A DNA stretch of 64,000 nucleotides from Streptomyces sp. NRRL S-87 (GTDB lineage: Bacteria > Actinomycetota > Actinomycetes > Streptomycetales > Streptomycetaceae), in NCBI RefSeq assembly GCF_000719335.1, contig NZ_JOGB01000009.1, positions 1 to 64,000 on the forward strand, given 5' to 3'. The position numbers and the translations under genes are program-made. The notes beneath the pieces were generated by a model. That model ran no database searches. It was not told the DNA's origin and saw only the letters and a program-made list of their open reading frames with translations. This document shows positions 59,326-64,000 of this stretch, piece after piece (position 1 is the stretch's first letter; every line of letters starts with the position of its first letter).

Positions 59326-59844
59326 ATGGAACCCGTCATCCGGAAGCGTGTTTCGGGAGTCTTCGGCCTGTCCCTCGCCGCCACCGCATTTCTCGGCATG
59401 CTGGGTGCGGGGAGTGCCGAGGCGGTACCGCGGAGCACGTGCACGGTGGAGCCTGGACCGCCCACCAAAGTCGTGTGCGCGGAGGTGCGCCTGCCCGACG
59501 TCCCGCCGGGCAGCGAATCGAAGCCGCCGCCCCCTCGGGTCTGCCCCGAGCCCGACGGATGGACCCCGAACGATCCGGCGTGCTTCCGGCAGCGGGGCGG
59601 CTCACACGAGGAGCCTCCGTTGAACACGCCGAACCCGCCCGGCTCCGTCCCGCCCGACGGCCCCCCGGTTCCCCAGTACCCGATCGAGGCCACCAACCCG
59701 GTTCTGCCGAACACACCGACCCAGACCACCCCTGTGGCCACGGACGTCGCGCCCCCTCGTAACGGCGCCGGCGATGCAGGCAACAGCGGGCCCGTGGATC
59801 CGCCGAAGACCGAGGTACAGGCGGGGACGAAGGCGTCGTTCTGA
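59326..59844 (+). CDS. secreted Pro-rich hypothetical protein
   Basis: The 172-aa secreted protein has a signal peptide (VFGLSLAATAFLGMLGAGSAEA) and a Pro-rich mature part with no recognised domain. Four cysteines (STCTV, VVCAE, RVCPEP, PACFRQ) occur in the first half and suggest two disulfides. The second half is PNPPGSVPPDGPPVPQYP followed by TPTQTTPVATD-like sequence, probably unstructured. The protein could be spore- or wall-associated. ATG 59326 has AGAGGAGA 6 nt upstream. Confidence 0.7.
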   Translation: MEPVIRKRVSGVFGLSLAATAFLGMLGAGSAEAVPRSTCTVEPGPPTKVVCAEVRLPDVPPGSESKPPPPRVCPEPDGWTPNDPACFRQRGGSHEEPPLNTPNPPGSVPPDGPPVPQYPIEATNPVLPNTPTQTTPVATDVAPPRNGAGDAGNSGPVDPPKTEVQAGTKASF

Positions 59845-60145
59845 CGTTCGCCGCACGAGTCGCATCAGCCGAACCGCGGGCTACCTCTCGTGAACCGCTC
59901 CTTCGATCCAGCTCGGACGTGTACGGAGGAGCGGTCATCGAATCGCGCGAACTGGGGAGCCAGGGGCTCCAGGTGGGTGAGCCCAGGGCCTCGGCCGTAC
60001 GGAGATGAGCGCCTTCGCCTCGGAATGACCATGGCTGACGGTTTAGGTTGTCCTCCTCCTGCCCGCGCAGGAGGGGCGGACCGGCTCGTCTGCGGTGCGG
60101 GACGACCAGCCGGTGACCAGGTAGGCGCCGTCCGCGATCACCTCG
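59845..60145. other. intergenic region with one hairpin
   Basis: No gene is evident in this 301-bp gap between convergent genes. CCTCCTGC-4nt-GCAGGAGG (60055-60074) may end one or both transcripts. Confidence 0.45.
60055..60074. terminator. candidate hairpin terminator
   Basis: An 8-bp perfect stem with a 4-nt loop in the gap between convergent genes, about 210 bp from the Pro-rich protein's stop. Confidence 0.4.
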
Positions 60146-60847
60146 TCAGGAGGGGGCGGCGGGCGGAGGGCGGCCGCGTAGCCAGTGGCGGACCGCCCAG
60201 AGCCACAGTGACAGCCACGCCAGGGCGAGCAGCCACCCTCCGACGACGTCGCTGAACCAGTGGACGCCCAGGTAGACCCGGGTGAGCCCGACCGCGGCGC
60301 CCCAGCACAGCGCGAGGAGCACCAGCGGGAGGCGGCCGCGCCGGAGCCCGACGAGCACGCCCAGCGCCAACAGCCCGGCGGCGAGCGCGGAGGTGGTGGC
60401 GTGGCCGGACGGGAAGGACCAGCCGGTGGCGCGGGTCGCCCAGTCCGCCAGCGGCGGACGCGGCCGGGCGATCAACCGCATCGCGGTGTAGCGCAGGGCC
60501 TGGCCGGTGGCCAGGCACACCACGAACAGCGCTGTCACGAGGGCCCGTTGCCGCCCGGTGCGACCGGCCAGCAGCCCGCCCAGGACGGCCACCGCGTACG
60601 GGACCACGCCCACGCCGGTGTACGTGATCCCCCGCGCCACCGCCACGGCGGTCTCCGGCCGGTGTGCCTGGGACCAGGCGTGCAACCGGGCGTCACCCGG
60701 CAGGAGGGCACCCCGGCGACCCGCCACGGCGGCCGTCAGCACGGCGAAGGCACCGAGCGCGACGAGCCCCAGGGGCCCGGCCACACCCGTACGCCCGCCC
60801 TCGCCCCGCCCCCGCTCCGGAGCAGGCCCGGGGGCCGTCGGCCTCAC
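60146..60847 (-). CDS. PAP2-family membrane phosphatase
   Basis: The 233-aa enzyme has about six membrane helices and the three PAP2 motifs: RLIARPRPPLADWATRATGW (KX6RP-like), SFPSGHATTSA (PSGH) and GLTRVYLGVHWFSDVVGG (SRX5HX3D with T for S). It dephosphorylates lipid phosphates such as undecaprenyl or phosphatidate at the membrane. GTG 60847 overlaps the DedA stop (GTGA), so the two form a coupled operon. Confidence 0.93.
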   Translation of the reverse strand: MRPTAPGPAPERGRGEGGRTGVAGPLGLVALGAFAVLTAAVAGRRGALLPGDARLHAWSQAHRPETAVAVARGITYTGVGVVPYAVAVLGGLLAGRTGRQRALVTALFVVCLATGQALRYTAMRLIARPRPPLADWATRATGWSFPSGHATTSALAAGLLALGVLVGLRRGRLPLVLLALCWGAAVGLTRVYLGVHWFSDVVGGWLLALAWLSLWLWAVRHWLRGRPPPAAPS

Positions 60848-61524
60848 CGTCGGACACTGGTGGTCCGCGCGGCGGCGCTGCGCCGGGCGCGCAGGACCTC
60901 GAACAGCACGGGCATCAGGGAGACCGCCACGACCAGGGCGATCACGGGCAACAGGTAGCGGTCGACGTTGGGAACCGAGGAGCCCAGGGCGTAGCCGCCC
61001 AGGATCAGACCGACCGTCCACAGCAGCCCGCCCGCCACCTGCCACAGCGTGAACGTGCGCGCGGGTACGCCCAGGGCGCCCGCCACGGGGTTCAGCACGG
61101 TGCGCACCACGGGCACGAACCGGGCCAGCACGATCGCCTTGGCATGTCCGTACCGCTCCAGCAACTCCTGGGCCCGCGCGGCCCCCTCCCGCAACTTGGC
61201 CGAGCGGCTCCGCTCCAACAGGGCCCCGCCGGCCTTGCGCCCGATCAGGTAGCCGCACTCCGACCCGGCCAGGGCACCGACGACGGCGGCGACGAGCAAC
61301 GCCGGCAGGGACAGCCGGAGCGGGCCGTCGGTGCGGCCGGTGCACAGCAGGCCGGCGGTGAAGAGGAGGGAGTCGCCGGGCAGGAAGAACCCGATGAGCA
61401 ACCCGGTCTCGGCGAACATGACCAGCCCGACGCCGATCACGCCGAAGGCGGCCAGCAGATCGTGCGCGTCGAGCAGGTTGACCGCGAGCGACTGCGGGAC
61501 GGCGGCGAACAGGGGTACGGACAT
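60844..61524 (-). CDS. DedA-family membrane protein
   Basis: The 226-aa polytopic protein has the DedA/VTT motifs ETGLLIGFFLPGDSLLFTAG, GSECGYLIGRKAGGALLERS, and VLARFVPVVRTVLNPVAGAL-GV with the conserved FxRxxPxxR-like segment. DedA proteins act in lipid (undecaprenyl phosphate) transport across the membrane, so coupling to a PAP2 phosphatase fits recycling of lipid carrier. Start ATG 61524 with GAAAGGG upstream. Confidence 0.94.
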   Translation of the reverse strand: MSVPLFAAVPQSLAVNLLDAHDLLAAFGVIGVGLVMFAETGLLIGFFLPGDSLLFTAGLLCTGRTDGPLRLSLPALLVAAVVGALAGSECGYLIGRKAGGALLERSRSAKLREGAARAQELLERYGHAKAIVLARFVPVVRTVLNPVAGALGVPARTFTLWQVAGGLLWTVGLILGGYALGSSVPNVDRYLLPVIALVVAVSLMPVLFEVLRARRSAAARTTSVRR

Positions 61525-61693
61525 CCTCGGAGGCCCTTTCCTCGCGGGCGGGCGGACGCGGCCCGGGCGCACCCCGCCCGCCGGACGTCCGCCGGCACGC
61601 CGCGGGTGCGCGGCTGCCTGCACCCTAACGACCGGGCCCCGCATCCGGTGACGAACACGGCCGTCCGTCCGGGCTGTCCCCCGGTGTCACTCC

Positions 61694-61724
61694 CCTCGGT
61701 CAAGCGCCGAGGAGAACACACCAC
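61694..61724 (+). repeat. dispersed hairpin repeat, partial copy 3
   Basis: CCTCGG-TCAAGCG-CCGAGG forms a hairpin, then AGAACACACCAC. It matches the tail of copies 1 and 2 (loop TCAAGCG, end CACACCAC) with compensating stem changes, but it lacks the AGCGGTAGCT hairpin. Confidence 0.6.
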
Positions 61725-61801
61725 GGGACCCGCACCCCACGCAGCCGCCGCTCGACCGAAGCAGACCCACGGCCCGACAAGCGATCCGGGCGACCCGCTC
61801 C

Positions 61802-62845
61802 TCAGCGCGCCGCGACCGCCTGGTCGTACAGCCGCTGCACCGAGGTCCCGAAGTACGGGCTGTAGGACGTGTCGGGGGTCTCGCCGCCGGTCTTGTAGCC
61901 GCCGATGATGCCCACCACGTCGCCGGTGCGGGTGGCGGTGTCGTAGTGGGCGATGAACGGGCTCCCGCTGGTGCCGCCCGGGTATCCGGTGCAGTCGATG
62001 CGAAGGAACGAGCCCGGGATGGCCCGGTCGGTGCTGGTGAACTTCGTGGTGTGGTTGACGCAGTAGCGCGGGCGCGCGGCGCTGCCGGGGTGGCCGACGA
62101 GCCGGACCGAGCGGTGGGCGTACCCGGCGTGCGTCAGGAGCCGGTCGGCGCCGACGACGTCCTGGACGCGGCGGCCGTCGGTCCGCGGGCCGACCTCGAC
62201 GAACGCGACGTCGAGGAAGGCGGCCCGGTCGGCGCCCTGGGTGCGGTACCGGGGGTCGATCCAGATGCGGTTGGCGGCGCCGGCGGTGCGGGCCACGGGG
62301 AAGAGCCCGTACGGCTGCGGGTTGGCCTTGGTGTAGCGGGGCACGAAGGCCATCCGGGCGTCGCGGGTGGTGCCGCCGAGGCAGTGCGCGGCCGTGAGGA
62401 CGAGGCTGCGGCGGGGCGAGGCGATGACGCTGGCGGTGCAGAAGTAGGCCCGGGTGCCCCGCGTCAGGTACATCCGGCCCACCTGGGGCAGCCCGTCGAA
62501 GTCGCGGCCGACGCCGAGGAGGCCGGGCGCCGGCGTGGGCGTGGCGGCCGGCGTCGGCGTCGGGTCCGGGATGGCCGCGGACCCGGAGCCCGCACCCGGC
62601 GCCGCACCGGGGCCCGCCGCGGCGTCGACCGGAATCGCCGACGCCATGCGCGCGGGCGTCCAGAACGCCGCCGCATCCGCCGCCGCGGCGGACCAGGCCG
62701 GCACCTTGGCGCCCTGCCCCGGTGCCGGCGCGGGGACCTCGGCCCCGGCGGTGCCCGCACCGCCCGTCAGCAGGACGAGGGCGAGGGCACCACCGAGGGC
62801 GGCGGTGCGCAGCGGACGCGGGGACGGGGTGGGGGCACGGCGCAC
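61802..62845 (-). CDS. secreted trypsin-like serine protease
   Basis: The 347-aa exported protease has a Sec signal (LGGALALVLLTGGAGTAGAE), an Ala/Pro-rich pro region to about 110, then a chymotrypsin-fold catalytic domain: His154 (LTAAHCLGG), Asp212 (FLDVAFVEV) and Ser293 (GGTSGSPF). Cys136-Cys155 and Cys262-Cys285 probably form disulfides. It resembles V8/glutamyl endopeptidase-like Streptomyces proteases. GTG 62845 with AGGAGAA upstream. Confidence 0.92.
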   Translation of the reverse strand: MRRAPTPSPRPLRTAALGGALALVLLTGGAGTAGAEVPAPAPGQGAKVPAWSAAAADAAAFWTPARMASAIPVDAAAGPGAAPGAGSGSAAIPDPTPTPAATPTPAPGLLGVGRDFDGLPQVGRMYLTRGTRAYFCTASVIASPRRSLVLTAAHCLGGTTRDARMAFVPRYTKANPQPYGLFPVARTAGAANRIWIDPRYRTQGADRAAFLDVAFVEVGPRTDGRRVQDVVGADRLLTHAGYAHRSVRLVGHPGSAARPRYCVNHTTKFTSTDRAIPGSFLRIDCTGYPGGTSGSPFIAHYDTATRTGDVVGIIGGYKTGGETPDTSYSPYFGTSVQRLYDQAVAAR

Positions 62846-62876
62846 GGGCGGGTTCTCCTGACGGTGGTTCAGTAGG

Positions 62877-63677
62877 TCAACTGCCCGGCCCGCGGCCCGC
62901 GGTGCGGGCCGCGGTCACGCCGGGACCCTGGTATTCAAACACCAGCTCGTCCCAGACCGGGGTGAAGGAGAGGTCCGTCACCTCCAGGACCCGGCCGCGG
63001 CCGTCGCGCACCAGCCGCCGTACGGCCGGCCGGGCGGACCTGCGCGAGAGGGTGATCGACTCGCGCATGGCGGGCCGCAGCCCGGCCCGGTCCATCCAGT
63101 GGTAGAGCAGCCGCAGGTCCGGCTGGTGGCCGCGGAGCCGGGCGCGGTAGCGCCGCAGTTCGGGGATCTCGTCCACCGCAACGGGCGAGAAGTGGGTGAG
63201 CGCCTCCTGGAGCACCTCCCCCATCGCCCCGAACGTGCAGTGCCGGTGGGCGAGTACGGGTTCTCCGGGGTCGACCGCGAGCAGGTCCGCCAGCGCCGCG
63301 GGTGCGCCCGCCAGGTACAGCCTGGCGTCCGTGCGTGCGCCGCCGGCGCCCGCACCGCCGGGGAAGACCGGCAGGTGTGCGGGGCGTCGGCCGGCCGGCG
63401 GCGGGTGCTCCGCGTCCGCCACGAACGATCCGCGCTTGTCCGTCACCACCAGGCCCTCCTCGCGCAGCTGCTGGAGCGCGCTGCGCAGCGTCTGGCGGTT
63501 GACGTCGAAGCGGGCGGCCAGCATCCGCTCGGCGGGAAGTCTCGATCCGGGCGGGAGCAGGCCGGCGTCCATGTCCCGGCGGATCTCCTCGGCGATGCGC
63601 AGGTACGCCGGAACCTGCGGTCGCGGACCGGCGCGCTCTGCGGACGCACGGGCGGTGGACGGCAGTGAGCGGGACAC
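62877..63677 (-). CDS. GntR-family regulator, HutC subfamily (UTRA)
   Basis: The 266-aa regulator has an N-terminal winged HTH (residues 25-90: YLRIAEEIRRDMDAGLLPPG, AERMLAARFDVNRQTLRSAL) and a UTRA effector domain (about 115-255: FGAMGEVLQEALTHFSPVAV, SITLSRRSARPAVRRLVRDG). Start GTG 63677 behind GGAGG. HutC-type proteins sense sugars, histidine or similar metabolites. Its promoter carries the GGTCTATACC site, so autoregulation is likely. No metabolic operon is within the window; the target may lie to the right. Confidence 0.92.
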   Translation of the reverse strand: MSRSLPSTARASAERAGPRPQVPAYLRIAEEIRRDMDAGLLPPGSRLPAERMLAARFDVNRQTLRSALQQLREEGLVVTDKRGSFVADAEHPPPAGRRPAHLPVFPGGAGAGGARTDARLYLAGAPAALADLLAVDPGEPVLAHRHCTFGAMGEVLQEALTHFSPVAVDEIPELRRYRARLRGHQPDLRLLYHWMDRAGLRPAMRESITLSRRSARPAVRRLVRDGRGRVLEVTDLSFTPVWDELVFEYQGPGVTAARTAGRGPGS

Positions 63678-63725
63678 GACAGGACCTCCAAGCTCACCAA
63701 CGGTGACGGGATGTGCGGGATACGC

Positions 63726-63751
63726 GACCAAACCTAGCATTGGTCTATACC
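63726..63751. promoter_or_regulatory. GntR/HutC operator and dyad
   Basis: GACCAA-8nt-TTGGTC (63726-63745) overlaps GGTCTATACC (63742-63751), which fits the GT-x-TA-x-AC core of HutC-type sites. It is about 50 bp upstream of the GntR start. Confidence 0.65.
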
Positions 63752-64000
63752 TCTCCAGAACCCCGGACCGGCATCTGTCCGAAACCCGTCACCTGCCGTT
63801 CACATCCACCCACACCCCCTTTGACCTGCGGTAACCCCCTCCACCCAGACGACGGACCCTCAGTCGGGACGAGCCCCGGGCGCAGGGCCGCACCCGACGA
63901 CACTGTGGGCACCGCCCCCGCGCACCCCGGGGACCGACGCGCCCCAGTGCCCCGAACGGCGGCCCCCGCCACGCGAACGCACGACCGCACCGCTCCGGTC

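Noticed and set aside
58659..59762. A 367-codon frame continuing from the anti-sigma start
   Set aside because: Beyond codon 22 it is an Arg/Pro/Gly shadow of the PIG-V fragment and of the following secreted-protein gene.

Overview
The window is chromosomal DNA of a Streptomyces or close relative. It has about 70-75% GC, strong third-position GC, frequent GTG/TTG starts behind GGAGG-type sites, many one-component regulators (TetR, XRE, LysR, MarR, IclR, GntR), ECF sigma factors and secreted enzymes. No rRNA, CRISPR array, prophage or complete insertion sequence is visible.

Layout. 1-6.1 kb: a dispersed hairpin repeat, an 836-aa conserved hypothetical gene placed directly behind an odd tRNA-Trp-like gene, an XRE-cupin regulator divergent from a thioredoxin-reductase-like/methyltransferase fusion, and a lamin-tail secreted protein. 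6.2-13 kb: a SAP/DUF6434 protein, a FUSC membrane protein, an NTF2-like/LysR divergent pair and a methyltransferase/TetR divergent pair with two operators. 13-22.5 kb: a DUF4232 lipoprotein, NADP glutamate dehydrogenase, an amidase/TetR divergent pair with two operators, an MFS remnant, a SnoaL-like protein, DNA polymerase X, a ferredoxin and an aldo/keto reductase pseudogene. 22.5-31.5 kb: a second repeat copy, an EF-G paralogue, an HXXEE membrane protein, a secreted GH5 enzyme, an SgcJ-like/MarR divergent pair, a GDSL hydrolase and a His/Trp-rich secreted protein. 31.6-42.4 kb: a SigK-type sigma/anti-sigma operon, a GntR/DUF1648 operon, a large Cna-B repeat surface protein, IclR, a monooxygenase, an arylamine N-acetyltransferase, an alpha/beta hydrolase, a broken secreted protein and a TetR gene. 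42.7-53.7 kb: an S8 protease, an L,D-transpeptidase, a divergent pair of NIS siderophore synthetases, a GH114 enzyme, a PAS-GAF-SpoIIE phosphatase and a methyltransferase with a repeat-encoded N-terminus. 53.7-64 kb: a flavin hydroxylase/TetR pair with two strong palindromes, a small hypothetical, a universal stress protein, an ECF sigma factor whose anti-sigma gene has been cut off by a deletion, a Pro-rich secreted protein, a PAP2/DedA operon, a trypsin-like protease and a HutC-type GntR regulator.

The main theme is small self-contained regulator-enzyme pairs with readable operators (3.56, 12.2, 17.6, 28.6 and 55.4 kb), mixed with deletion scars (18.6, 22.3, 41.4 and 58.7 kb) and unstable GC-rich tandem repeats. 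This is typical of accessory actinomycete chromosome. The observation most worth following is the tRNA-Trp-like gene at 2761-2833. All four stems pair perfectly, but the D-loop/T-loop elbow residues needed in normal translation are replaced, much as in the non-proteogenic tRNA-Gly species of staphylococci.
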